Shown here: one piece after another, positions 1-7,362 of the stretch
Position numbering within the stretch: position 1 is the first letter of the stretch
How the letters are laid out: each line of letters begins with the position of its first letter
NCBI GenBank assembly: GCA_045578625.1
Contig: JAZNKN010000034.1
Coordinates: forward strand, 1 to 14,194
Direction of reading: 5' to 3'
Source of the DNA: RGIG3009 sp045578625
GTDB taxonomy: Bacteria; Bacillota; Clostridia; Oscillospirales; Acutalibacteraceae
DNA length: 14,194 nt
The notes under the pieces: model-generated
What the model saw: only the letters and a program-made list of their open reading frames with translations
Databases searched by the model: none
Told to the model about the DNA's origin: nothing
Program-made: the position numbers and the translations under genes

Positions 1-1467
1 CTTAATAGCGGCCACGACAGGGCGGATGTTGATCAGCGCCTGCGGGGTCACGGTATCCAGATCCTGCGCCTGCAGGGTCATACGCTCACGGATGACGCGC
101 TCCATACGAGAGAAGCCGATGCGGAACTGGTTCTGCAGCAGCTCACCGACCGAACGGATGCGGCGATTGCCCAGATGGTCGATATCATCGGTGGTGCCGA
201 TGTCGTGCGCCAGGCAGTTGACGTAGTTGATGGATGCCAGCATATCGTCCACGATGATGTGGTTGGGGATCAGCTCACCGGCGCGCGCCAGCAGCTGTTC
301 GATGAGCGCCTCGTCGCCCTCGGCGTTCTCCAAGATCTCCTGCAGAACGGAGAAGCGCACGCGCTCGTTAATGACCTTCTTGACGGCCTCGTACACATTC
401 GCATTGACGAACTTCGCGACGTCGACCATGCCGTTGGAGATGATCTTGACCTCGTGCTGCTCGCCGTGCTCGTCGGACAGGACGTACGCCACGCAAACAC
501 CGGCGTCCTCGATCTCGCGGGCGCGGTCGCGGCGGATGACTTCGCCCTCCTCGGCCAACACTTCGCCAGTGACGGGGGAGACGATGGGACGGCTCAGGCG
601 GCAACCGGCCAGACGGTTGCTGATGCCGAGCTTTTTATTGTACTTATAGCGGCCCACGCGGGACAGATCGTACCGACGGGGGTCGAAGAACAGGTTTTCC
701 AGATGCTGCTGCGAGTTTTCCAGCGTCAGCGGCTCACCGGGACGCAACTTGCGGTAGACCTCCAGCAGTGCTTCCTCGGTATTCTTGGTGATATCCTTCT
801 CGATGGTGGCGAGGATACGCTCGTCCTCACCGAAGAAGTCGAGCAGCTCGGCATCCGAGCCGAGACCCAGCGCACGCACGAACACCGTGATCGGGATCTT
901 GCGGTTCTTATCGATGCGGACGTAGAACACATCGGAAGAATCCGTTTCGTACTCCAGCCACGCACCGCGGTTGGGGATGACGGTGGAGGTAAACAGCTTC
1001 TTACCTGTGCCGTCGTAGCTCATGCCGTAGTACACGCCGGGAGAACGGACGAGCTGCGACACGATGACGCGCTCCGCACCGTTGATAACGAAGGTGCCGC
1101 TTTCGGTCATGAGCGGGAAATCGCCCATAAACACTTCGGACTCCTTGATCTCTCCTGTTTCCTTATTAATAAGGCGCGCACGGACACGCAAGGGCGCAGC
1201 ATACGTCACGTCGCGCTCCTTGCATTCCTCCACGGTGTATTTCGGCGTATCGTCCAGCCGGTAGTCCAAAAACTCCAGCGACAGATTGCCGGTATAATCG
1301 GTGATGGTGGTCGTGTCGTTGAACACGTCCTTGAGTCCTTCTTCCAGGAACCACTGATATGAATTTTTTTGGATCTCGATGAGGTTGGGCATATCCAACA
1401 CTTCATTGATCTTGGCGAAGCTCATACGGGTGGTCTTACCCAGCTGTACCGGTTTAATATTGACCAT
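1..1467 (-). CDS. rpoB: RNA polymerase beta subunit, N-terminal 489 codons (cut by window edge)
   Basis: This is the start of the beta subunit of RNA polymerase, the catalytic core partner of beta-prime. The protein opens MVNIKPVQLGKTTRMSF and carries typical RpoB stretches: QKNSYQWFLEEGLKD near residue 35, GTFVINGAERVIVSQLVRSP near 125-145, and NRRIRSVGELLQNQFRIG near 440. The last visible residues, ALINIRPVVAAIK, lie just before the rifampicin-region cluster I, so that region is outside the window. The ATG at 1465-1467 is the start because an in-frame TGA lies three codons upstream. An AGGAG lies 12 bases before it, which is rather far, and a GGAAG lies 3 bases before it. Upstream there is no rplL but a divergent serine hydrolase gene, so rpoB heads its own transcription unit. 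Identity is very secure. Confidence 0.97.
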   Translation of the reverse strand, partial: MVNIKPVQLGKTTRMSFAKINEVLDMPNLIEIQKNSYQWFLEEGLKDVFNDTTTITDYTGNLSLEFLDYRLDDTPKYTVEECKERDVTYAAPLRVRARLINKETGEIKESEVFMGDFPLMTESGTFVINGAERVIVSQLVRSPGVYYGMSYDGTGKKLFTSTVIPNRGAWLEYETDSSDVFYVRIDKNRKIPITVFVRALGLGSDAELLDFFGEDERILATIEKDITKNTEEALLEVYRKLRPGEPLTLENSQQHLENLFFDPRRYDLSRVGRYKYNKKLGISNRLAGCRLSRPIVSPVTGEVLAEEGEVIRRDRAREIEDAGVCVAYVLSDEHGEQHEVKIISNGMVDVAKFVNANVYEAVKKVINERVRFSVLQEILENAEGDEALIEQLLARAGELIPNHIIVDDMLASINYVNCLAHDIGTTDDIDHLGNRRIRSVGELLQNQFRIGFSRMERVIRERMTLQAQDLDTVTPQALINIRPVVAAIK

Positions 1468-1616
1468 AGGCTTCCATCACTCCTGTTCTTTATTCCACGC
1501 TGGTTGAGTCGTTTGCGTTCCGTGGGCGAGTTGTAAAAAAACCTTGCATTTTTCGCACGTTTGTGCTACACTTGTACTGGTATCTTTTAAGCTCTCCACT
1601 GGTTGTGCAGTATACT

Positions 1617-1645
1617 ATAATACAGGATTTTGCTGCCGTTGTCAA
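1617..1645 (-). promoter_or_regulatory. Vegetative (sigma-A type) promoter of rpoB
   Basis: On the minus strand TTGACA (1640-1645) and TATTAT (1617-1622) are separated by exactly 17 bases: a perfect -35 and a one-mismatch -10. The start point would be near 1610, giving an rpoB leader of roughly 140 bases (1468-1610). That leader contains a run of seven T but no convincing stem in front of it, so I call no attenuator there. The whole gene-free stretch 1468-1802 consists of this leader, two divergent promoters and the leader of the plus-strand operon. Confidence 0.7.
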
Positions 1646-1652
1646 TGAATTT

Positions 1653-1681
1653 TTGAGAATTGGCAGATTTTTTTATATATT
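1653..1681 (+). promoter_or_regulatory. Probable promoter of the serine hydrolase-proBAC operon
   Basis: TTGAGA (1653-1658), a 17-base spacer and TATATT (1676-1681) form a good sigma-A type promoter on the plus strand. Its -35 box lies only 7 bases from the -35 box of the rpoB promoter, so the two are back to back. The predicted start near 1688 gives a leader of about 115 bases. That leader is too short for a T-box, and I see none. Confidence 0.5.
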
Positions 1682-1737
1682 TTTCCGGTTTTACCGATTT
1701 CCGGAAAATACATCCCCGGTCGGCCAGTAAAATTTAC
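1681..1737. other. Two small dyads in the leader of the pro operon
   Basis: TTTTCCGG (1681-1688) and its exact complement CCGGAAAA (1701-1708) flank a 12-base loop right at the predicted transcription start. A second dyad, GTAAA-A-TTTAC, lies at 1727-1737. TTTACCGA also occurs twice, near 1690 and 1733. Neither dyad is followed by a T-run on either strand, so they are not intrinsic terminators. They could be repressor sites or mRNA structure, but in AT-rich DNA chance is also possible. Confidence 0.25.
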
Positions 1738-1802
1738 CGAAAAGCACGCTATGAAACACGTGGATGCGTTGTTTGTTTGTGATTGGAAAGAAGGCTTTAC
1801 GC

Positions 1803-2864
1803 ATGGGTACGTTACTGATCATTGTGGCACAGATCCTGCTGGCATACGCGGCGCTGAGCTGCGGTATCGCCGCCTTGGTGTTTTTGTTTCGCAAAGCGGA
1901 GCGCTCCGCTGCCCGATCGCTTATTGCGGTGATCGTGGCGTTGGCGCTGCTGTTGGCGTCGTTTGTTTGCACGCTGTTCTTCCCGGAAAAGTCGCAGGGT
2001 GTCAGCGGTCCGCAGTCGCAAGGCGGCGGGGACAAGGGCGGCTCTGCCACCACCACGACCACCACCACGACCACCAAAGCCCCCGCGGTCACACCGGAGG
2101 AGGCGGCGCAGGCAAAAACCGCACTGGAGTCTCTGCTCAGCCGTTACGGTAATACGCTGTCGGTGTATTACGTGGATCTGGAGACCGGCGAGACGTTTAT
2201 GCACAACGCCGACCGCGCCTATCAGGCGGCCAGTGTTGTCAAAGCACCGTATGTGAAGTATCTGCTCGCCTCCGGTGTGGACGGTTCCAAGAAGCTGACG
2301 CTGTCCAGCAAGCAGGGCGGCTCCGGCATCATCGATCAGCAGCCCGTCGGCACGCAGTTTACGGTGGACGAGCTGATGGAGTACGCCATCCGTTACAGCG
2401 ATAACTCCGCCTATTATATGTTAAATAAAGAGTTCGGCTTTGCCGGCTTCAATCAGTACGCCAAGGAGTTGGGAATTACCGCCAACGCAAACAGCAATTG
2501 CGTGCTGAGCTATCCGCGCCCGCGGTTCGGCTATCTGTCGGCGCGGGACATCGGCCTGTATATGGAGGATATTGCCAAGTTCATCGCCACCGGCAGCGAG
2601 GATGCCAAGAGGCTCAAGACGTGGATGACCTCCACCGATGAGACGCGCCAGTTGGTCGCGGCCTATGAGGACAAGTACACCGTGGCTCACAAGTACGGCG
2701 AGACCAAGAACATCGAGTATGCCTTCCACGACGGTGCGATCGTGTATGCGGATCGACCGTACGTGCTGTCCGTTGCTTCGGCTATGGAGCCATTCACCAC
2801 CGAGTCACTGGATGCTTTCCACAAGATCGCGGGCTACATCGACACGATGCACCATGCGAAATAA
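1803..2864 (+). CDS. Membrane-anchored serine hydrolase, class A beta-lactamase-like fold (353 aa)
   Basis: Two hydrophobic segments (about residues 3-29 and 39-60) anchor the protein. A nine-threonine run (83-91) forms a linker, and the rest is a beta-lactamase/DD-peptidase-type domain outside the membrane. Active-site motifs are visible: SVVK at 144-147 (SxxK, nucleophile Ser144), SDN at 199-201, and HKYG at 296-299 where KTG is usual. No ExxLN omega-loop motif with the class A deacylating Glu is apparent, so true beta-lactamase activity is doubtful. A cell-wall peptidase or esterase-like role is as likely. The ATG at 1803 is preferred over the in-frame ATG at 1764 because AAGG lies 8 bases ahead of it and the first membrane segment begins immediately. 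The stop is 13 bases before proB, so it is co-transcribed with proline genes. The family is secure, the substrate unknown. Confidence 0.8.
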   Translation: MGTLLIIVAQILLAYAALSCGIAALVFLFRKAERSAARSLIAVIVALALLLASFVCTLFFPEKSQGVSGPQSQGGGDKGGSATTTTTTTTTKAPAVTPEEAAQAKTALESLLSRYGNTLSVYYVDLETGETFMHNADRAYQAASVVKAPYVKYLLASGVDGSKKLTLSSKQGGSGIIDQQPVGTQFTVDELMEYAIRYSDNSAYYMLNKEFGFAGFNQYAKELGITANANSNCVLSYPRPRFGYLSARDIGLYMEDIAKFIATGSEDAKRLKTWMTSTDETRQLVAAYEDKYTVAHKYGETKNIEYAFHDGAIVYADRPYVLSVASAMEPFTTESLDAFHKIAGYIDTMHHAK

Positions 2865-2877
2865 AGGGGACGTTTCA

Positions 2878-3654
2878 ATGCGTATCGTTATTAAAGTAGG
2901 CACCTCCACCTTGGCGCACACCACCGGTCAGCTGAACATTCGCCGTGTGGAGCTGCTGTGCAAGGTGATGAGCGATCTGAAGAACGCCGGTCACGAGGTC
3001 ATTCTGGTCTCCTCCGGTGCTATCGGTATGGGCGTGGGCAAGCTGTCGCTGAAGGAGCGCCCCACCGATATGGCCACCAAGCAGGCGGCAGCCGCCGTCG
3101 GCCAGTGCGAACTGATGTATACCTACGACAAGCTGTTTTCGGAATACCATCACACCGTGGCGCAGATCCTGCTCACCGGTGCCGACCTGCGCGACGAGGA
3201 ACGCCGCGAGAATTTCCACCGCACGCTGTTCCGGTTGTTGGAGCTGGGCGCGCTGCCCATCATCAATGAGAACGACACCGTTTCTACGGATGAGATCAGC
3301 ATCGGTGATAACGATTCGCTCGGCGCGATCGTGGCGGTCAATGCCGGCGCGGAGCTGCTCATCCTGCTGTCGGATATCGATGGTCTGTACGATACCGACC
3401 CCCACAGCCATCCCGATGCACGCCTCATCCCCGTGGTGAGCGAGCTGACAGACGAGGTATTGTCGCTTGCCGGTGGTGCGGGCTCGTCGCTCGGTACCGG
3501 CGGTATGGCGACCAAACTGCACGCCGCCCAACTGTGTGCGGGCGCGGGCATCGATATGGTGATCGCCAACGGTGCCGCCCCTGAGGTGCTGTATCGCATC
3601 GTGGACGGTGAAGCGGTTGGCACGCGCTTTATCGGAAAGGGACGTGCCGTATGA
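2878..3654 (+). CDS. proB: Glutamate 5-kinase (258 aa)
   Basis: It phosphorylates glutamate to gamma-glutamyl phosphate with ATP in the cytoplasm, the first and usually proline-inhibited step of proline synthesis. Amino-acid kinase motifs are present: IKVGTSTL at the start, VSSGAIGMG (44-52), PIINENDT (127-134), DNDSLGA (144-150), LLSDIDGLY (163-171) and GTGGMATKL (206-214). The protein ends at the kinase domain and lacks the C-terminal PUA domain of the 367-residue E. coli enzyme. Many Firmicutes have this short form, so I do not call it truncated. The ATG at 2878 has AAAGGGG about 8 bases upstream, overlapping the preceding stop codon region. Its TGA overlaps the ATG of proA by 4 bases, a sign of translational coupling. 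Confidence 0.97.
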   Translation: MRIVIKVGTSTLAHTTGQLNIRRVELLCKVMSDLKNAGHEVILVSSGAIGMGVGKLSLKERPTDMATKQAAAAVGQCELMYTYDKLFSEYHHTVAQILLTGADLRDEERRENFHRTLFRLLELGALPIINENDTVSTDEISIGDNDSLGAIVAVNAGAELLILLSDIDGLYDTDPHSHPDARLIPVVSELTDEVLSLAGGAGSSLGTGGMATKLHAAQLCAGAGIDMVIANGAAPEVLYRIVDGEAVGTRFIGKGRAV

Positions 3655-4895
3655 CAACACAGGATATTTTGAAGGCGGCCAAGGCTGCTTGTCGGGAAGC
3701 CGCACGGCTGACCACTGAACAGAAGAACGAAGCGCTGGAGGCCATGGCGGCTTCCCTGCTTGAGCATACCGACGCCATTCTGGAGGCCAACGCCGCGGAT
3801 CTGGAAGCGGCCAAGGCGACGCTGTCCACCGTGATGCTGGACCGTCTGGCGCTGAACGAGCAGCGCATTGCCGGTATGGCAGACGGCATCCGTCAGGTGG
3901 CGGCGCTGCCCGACCCGGTAGGACGTGTGTTGGAGCGCATCGACCGCGAGAACGGTCTGCGTATCGAAAAGATCAGCGTTCCCATCGGTGTCACGGCGAT
4001 GATCTACGAAAGCCGCCCGAACGTGACCTCCGACGCGGCGGTACTGGCGTTCAAGAGCGGCAACGTGTGTGTGCTGCGCGGTGGCAAGGAAGCGTTCCGC
4101 TCGTCACTGGCGATCGCCGAAGCGTTGCGCGCGGGGCTGCGCCGTCAAGGTATCTGCGAGGATATGATCCAACTGGTGCGCGACACCACCCGCCAGAGCG
4201 CGAACGAGCTGATGACCGCCGTGGGCTTTGTGGATCTGCTGATCCCGCGCGGGGGCGCGGGCCTTATCCGCGCCTGTGTGGAGAACGCCACCGTTCCGTG
4301 CATCGAGACCGGCACCGGCATTTGCCACGTGTACGTGGACGCCGCAGCGGATATCGACAAGGCGTTGGCGATCATTGAAAATGCGAAAACGAGCCGCCCC
4401 TCGGTGTGCAACGCCGAGGAGGTCTGCTTGGTACATAAGGACGTCGCGGCAGTTTTCCTGCCGCGGTTGTACGAGCGGTTGGTTACACAGCGTACCCAAC
4501 CGGTGGAGCTGCGGCTGGATGAACGCGCCGCGGCGATCATTCCCGGCACACCGGCAGGGGAGCGGGATTTCGACACCGAGTTTCTGGACTACATTTTGGC
4601 GATCGCCGTGGTGGACGACGCGGAAGCCGCCATCGCGCATATCACCGCCCATTCCACCGGTCACAGTGATGCGATCGTCACGGAGGATACTGCCACCGCA
4701 GAGCGGTTTGTGGCGGCCGTCGACAGCGCGGCGGTGTACGTCAACGCCTCCACGCGGTTTACCGACGGCGGCGAGTTCGGTCTCGGCTGCGAGATCGGCA
4801 TTTCCACCCAAAAATTGCACGCCCGCGGCCCGATGGGGCTGCGCGAGCTGAACACGTATAAGTACGTTATCCGCGGAAACGGGCAGACCCGATAA
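3651..4895 (+). CDS. proA: Glutamate-5-semialdehyde dehydrogenase (gamma-glutamyl phosphate reductase, 414 aa)
   Basis: It reduces gamma-glutamyl phosphate to glutamate-5-semialdehyde with NADPH, the second step of proline synthesis, and probably works in close contact with ProB. The length fits the family (about 415 residues). Aldehyde-dehydrogenase-superfamily features are visible: IGVTAMIYESRPNVTSDAA near 112-130, LRGGKEAFRS near 142-151, LIPRGGAGLI near 197-206, the catalytic cysteine Cys253 in KTSRPSVCNAEE, and FTDGGEFGLGCEIGISTQK and HARGPMGL near the end. The start codon lies inside the end of proB (ATGA overlap), so no separate promoter is expected. proC follows after 12 bases. No anomaly seen. 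Confidence 0.97.
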   Translation: MTTQDILKAAKAACREAARLTTEQKNEALEAMAASLLEHTDAILEANAADLEAAKATLSTVMLDRLALNEQRIAGMADGIRQVAALPDPVGRVLERIDRENGLRIEKISVPIGVTAMIYESRPNVTSDAAVLAFKSGNVCVLRGGKEAFRSSLAIAEALRAGLRRQGICEDMIQLVRDTTRQSANELMTAVGFVDLLIPRGGAGLIRACVENATVPCIETGTGICHVYVDAAADIDKALAIIENAKTSRPSVCNAEEVCLVHKDVAAVFLPRLYERLVTQRTQPVELRLDERAAAIIPGTPAGERDFDTEFLDYILAIAVVDDAEAAIAHITAHSTGHSDAIVTEDTATAERFVAAVDSAAVYVNASTRFTDGGEFGLGCEIGISTQKLHARGPMGLRELNTYKYVIRGNGQTR

Positions 4896-4907
4896 GGAGA
4901 GATCATC

Positions 4908-5711
4908 ATGGCTAACTATATCGCCGGCTTCATCGGAACCGGAAATATGGGCGGCGCGCTTGCCGTTGCTGCCTGCAAGAGAAGGGCGGATATCCTGCTT
5001 GCCGACCACGATGCGTCCAAGGCGGAAGCACTGGCGGCGCAGTGCGGCTGTGCGGCGGGGGACAACGCCGCCGTGGCACAGCAGTGTCGGTATATTTTCC
5101 TCGGCGTCAAGCCGCAGGTCCTCGGCAGCGTGTTGGCCGAGCTGAAGCCGCTGCTCGCGGCGCGTGAGGAGCGCTTTGTGCTGATCAGTATGGCGGCGGG
5201 CGTGATGGTGGAGCGCATCGGCGATCTGCTCGGTGCGACCTATCCGATCATCCGCATTATGCCGAACACCCCCGCCGCGATCGGCGAGGGTATGATCCTG
5301 TATACCGCTAACGAGGCTGTCACCGCGGCTGAGGAAGCGGATTTCGTCGAGCTGATGAAGGCGGCGGGCACGTTTGACCGTCTGCCGGAAAAGCTGATCG
5401 ACGCAGGCAGCGCTCTGTCCGGCTGTGGACCGGCGTTTGTGTATCTGTTTATTGAAGCGTTGGCAGACGGCGCTGTGGAATGTGGTCTGCCTCGTGATAA
5501 AGCGCTGCGCTATGCGGCGCAGACTGTGAGCGGTGCGGCACAGATGGTGCTTACCGACGGTCGCCATCCGGGTGAACTCAAGGACGCGGTGTGCAGCCCC
5601 GGCGGCAGCACCATCGTCGGTGTTCACGCATTGGAGGATGGTGCGTTCCGCGGCGCAGTAATGGGCGCGGTGCAGGCATCGTTCGAACGTACAAAGGGGC
5701 TTGGCAAATAA
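4908..5711 (+). CDS. proC: Pyrroline-5-carboxylate reductase (267 aa)
   Basis: It reduces 1-pyrroline-5-carboxylate to L-proline with NAD(P)H, the last step of the pathway. The N-terminal Rossmann motif GFIGTGNMGGA is at 7-17, MPNTPAAIGEG at 118-128, SGCGPAF at 171-177 and the C-terminal signature PGELKDAVCSPGGSTI at 221-236. Length is normal for the family. AAGGAGA lies about 7 bases before the ATG at 4908. With proB and proA directly upstream, the glutamate-to-proline pathway is complete in this operon. The next gene begins 17 bases later with its ribosome site just after the proC stop. Confidence 0.97.
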   Translation: MANYIAGFIGTGNMGGALAVAACKRRADILLADHDASKAEALAAQCGCAAGDNAAVAQQCRYIFLGVKPQVLGSVLAELKPLLAAREERFVLISMAAGVMVERIGDLLGATYPIIRIMPNTPAAIGEGMILYTANEAVTAAEEADFVELMKAAGTFDRLPEKLIDAGSALSGCGPAFVYLFIEALADGAVECGLPRDKALRYAAQTVSGAAQMVLTDGRHPGELKDAVCSPGGSTIVGVHALEDGAFRGAVMGAVQASFERTKGLGK

Positions 5712-5728
5712 CTAAGGAGATGTTAAAA

Positions 5729-6799
5729 GTGACTAAACGGCAAAAGGTAGCGGCGCTTCTGAAGCGCAAGGACATTGAGTTTTCGTGGAAGCGCTATTTC
5801 ATCGATGCGTTGGGCGCGATGGCGCAGGGCTTGTTCTGCTCGCTGCTCATCGGTACCATTATCAGCACGCTCGGCAATCAGCTGAAGGTCGAGGTGCTGA
5901 CCGAGATCGGCGGCTACGCCTCGTCGGTCTCCGGACCCGCCATGGCCATCGCGATCGGCTATGCGCTGAAAGCACCGCCGATGGTGCTGTTCTCGCTTGC
6001 CGCCGTCGGCGCTTCGGCAAACGCCTTGGGCGGTGCCGGCGGACCGTTGGCGGTGTTGGTTATGGCGGTTGTTGCCGCGGAATGCGGTAAATTGGTCAGC
6101 AAGGAGACCAAGGTGGACATTTTGGTGACGCCTGCGGTCACGATCTTTGTCGGTGTGGCACTGGCGATCCTGATCGCACCGCCGATCGGCAAAGCCGCCT
6201 CCGCGTTCGGTAAACTGATCATGGAAGCGACCGCCCTGCAGCCGTTCCTGATGGGCGTGATCGTTTCGGTGTTGGTAGGCATCGCACTGACGCTGCCGAT
6301 CTCCAGTGCGGCGATCTGCGCCAGCCTCGGACTCACCGGTCTGGCAGGCGGCGCGGCGGTTGCCGGTTGCTGCGCGCAGATGGTAGGCTTCGCGGTGATG
6401 AGCTTCCGCGAAAACCGTTGGGGCGGTTTGGTCTCCCAGGGACTCGGCACCAGTATGCTGCAGATGGGCAACATCGTGCGCAACCCGCGCATCTGGATCC
6501 CGCCCACGGTGGCGTCGGCCATTACCGGCCCGCTTGCGACCTGCGTGTTCAACCTACAGATGAACGGTGCGGCGGTCAACTCCGGCATGGGCACCTGCGG
6601 TCTGTGTGGTCCGCTCGGTGTGTGGACCGGTTGGGTCGCTCCCACGGCGGACGGTGTTGCTGCCATCACACCCACTGCCATGGATTGGATCGGTCTCGTA
6701 CTGATCTGCTTTGTGTTGCCGGCGGTACTCACGTGGCTGATCAGCCTGCCGCTGCGCAAGATCGGTTGGATCCGCGAGGGCGACCTCAAATTATCTTAA
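5729..6799 (+). CDS. EIIC-like membrane permease (PTS_EIIC_2 family, 356 aa, GTG start)
   Basis: This is a polytopic membrane protein with about eight to ten hydrophobic stretches. It resembles the stand-alone PTS_EIIC_2 family (Pfam PF13303), usually annotated as a PTS sugar transporter subunit IIC. Glycine-rich motifs typical of the group are visible: SVSGPAMAIAIGYAL, GASANALGGAGGPLA and, near the end, AVNSGMGTCGLCGPLGVW. No EIIA or EIIB partner is encoded nearby, so coupling to phosphotransfer is unproven and the substrate is unknown. I place the start at GTG 5729, nine bases after AGGAG. The in-frame ATG at 5720 overlaps that ribosome site and is unlikely. The gene closes the proBAC transcription unit and is followed at once by a strong terminator, so a link to proline, glutamate or osmolyte transport is conceivable but purely inferential. 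Confidence 0.8.
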   Translation: MTKRQKVAALLKRKDIEFSWKRYFIDALGAMAQGLFCSLLIGTIISTLGNQLKVEVLTEIGGYASSVSGPAMAIAIGYALKAPPMVLFSLAAVGASANALGGAGGPLAVLVMAVVAAECGKLVSKETKVDILVTPAVTIFVGVALAILIAPPIGKAASAFGKLIMEATALQPFLMGVIVSVLVGIALTLPISSAAICASLGLTGLAGGAAVAGCCAQMVGFAVMSFRENRWGGLVSQGLGTSMLQMGNIVRNPRIWIPPTVASAITGPLATCVFNLQMNGAAVNSGMGTCGLCGPLGVWTGWVAPTADGVAAITPTAMDWIGLVLICFVLPAVLTWLISLPLRKIGWIREGDLKLS

Positions 6800-6806
6800 A
6801 AAAAAA

Positions 6807-6837
6807 GACCGGAAGCACGTGCTTCCGGTCTTTTTTT
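6807..6837 (+). terminator. Intrinsic terminator of the proBAC-permease operon
   Basis: GACCGGAAGCAC and GTGCTTCCGGTC (6807-6830) form a perfect 24-base palindrome followed by seven T. The preceding A-run (6798-6806) makes it able to act on the minus strand too, though no minus-strand gene reads into it from nearby. It begins 7 bases after the permease stop codon. Confidence 0.93.
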
Positions 6838-6866
6838 GCATAAATACACCGCACCGCGGCACACTA
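6837..6866 (+). promoter_or_regulatory. Sigma-G-type (forespore) promoter of spoVAC
   Basis: TGCATA (6837-6842), 17 bases and CACACTA (6860-6866) match the forespore sigma-G pattern (-35 like TGAATA, -10 like CATACTA). A closely similar arrangement stands before spoVAD at 13783-13812. The -35 box begins at the last T of the preceding terminator. The predicted start near 6873 falls at the ribosome site, so the leader is very short. SpoVA genes are known sigma-G targets in Bacillus, which supports the call. Confidence 0.7.
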
Positions 6867-6887
6867 ACTGCCGAGGAGTGATGCGAA

Positions 6888-7331
6888 ATGAAGATCACCA
6901 AGCAGGAATACCAGAGCATCGCCCAAAAGCGCGCCCCACGGTCGCCGTTGCTGCGAGACTGCCTGTGCGCGTTTTTGGTGGGCGGTCTGTTGTGCGCACT
7001 GGGCGAGATCGTGATCCTGCAGGCGATGCAGATGGGGTTTGAGGAGAAGGACGCGCGCCTGCTTGGCTCGCTGTCACTGATCCTCCTCAGCGTGCTGCTC
7101 ACGGGATTTAACGTGTACGACAACATCGCCAAGCATGCCGGCGCCGGCACGTTAGTACCCATCACTGGTTTTGCGAATTCCATGGCCTCGCCGGCCATGG
7201 AATTCAAAAGCGAGGGCTTTGTCCTCGGCGTGGGTGCGAAAATGTTCTCCATCGCCGGTCCGGTCATCGTCTATGGCACGGTGGCGAGTGTTGTTTATGG
7301 CTTGATTTATTGGATAACCACCATAATGTAG
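6888..7331 (+). CDS. spoVAC: Stage V sporulation protein AC (147 aa)
   Basis: SpoVAC is an inner-membrane protein of the SpoVA channel, which moves Ca-dipicolinic acid into the developing spore and out at germination. In Bacillus it behaves as a mechanosensitive channel component. The sequence has four hydrophobic segments (about 25-45, 60-75, 85-100 and 118-143). The block FANSMASPAMEFKSEGFVLG (95-114), followed by VGAKMFSIAGPVIVYG, is the family hallmark. The length is usual. GAGGAG lies 9 bases before the ATG at 6888. The nearby ATG at 6881 is in another frame. The gene is alone: a terminator starts directly after its stop codon, whereas its usual neighbour spoVAD begins only at 13832. Expression should be confined to the forespore. 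Confidence 0.93.
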   Translation: MKITKQEYQSIAQKRAPRSPLLRDCLCAFLVGGLLCALGEIVILQAMQMGFEEKDARLLGSLSLILLSVLLTGFNVYDNIAKHAGAGTLVPITGFANSMASPAMEFKSEGFVLGVGAKMFSIAGPVIVYGTVASVVYGLIYWITTIM

Positions 7332-7357
7332 GGGCGGCAACCTGCCGCCCGTTTTTT
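7332..7357 (+). terminator. Intrinsic terminator directly after spoVAC
   Basis: GGGCGGCA (7332-7339), a 3-base loop and TGCCGCCC (7343-7350) are followed by G and six T. The stem starts on the base after the spoVAC TAG, so spoVAC is transcribed as a single gene. Read on the minus strand there is no T-run after the stem, so it does not obviously serve the convergent PHP gene. Confidence 0.88.
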
Positions 7358-7362
7358 GTACG

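Noticed and set aside
175..1362. Long plus-strand open frame of 395 codons across the rpoB region
   Set aside because: It is antisense to the unmistakable rpoB reading frame, and its translation has no recognisable domain. In GC-rich genes antisense frames stay open by codon bias.
1530..1570. Seven-T run in the rpoB leader as an attenuator
   Set aside because: On the minus strand the bases before the T-run give only very short, weak stems, not a terminator hairpin.
1681..1708. TTTTCCGG/CCGGAAAA dyad as an rpoB-side or pro-side terminator
   Set aside because: No T-run follows on either strand, and it lies downstream of the plus promoter, so a terminator role would shut off the operon without any visible switch.
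2049..2078. ACC/ACG triplet run as a CRISPR or mobile repeat
   Set aside because: It is in frame and encodes the Thr linker of the serine hydrolase, with no spacers or flanking repeats.
2878..3654. ProB as a truncated pseudogene because it lacks the PUA domain
   Set aside because: All kinase motifs are present, the stop is coupled to proA by a 4-base overlap, and PUA-less glutamate kinases are a known form.
4104..5627. Minus-strand open frame of 507 codons across proA and proC
   Set aside because: It spans two clear genes and the gap between them on the opposite strand and its Arg/His-rich product looks like noise.
5720..5722. ATG as the start of the EIIC-like permease
   Set aside because: It overlaps the AGGAG ribosome site itself. 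GTG 9 bases beyond that site, in the same frame, has the right spacing.
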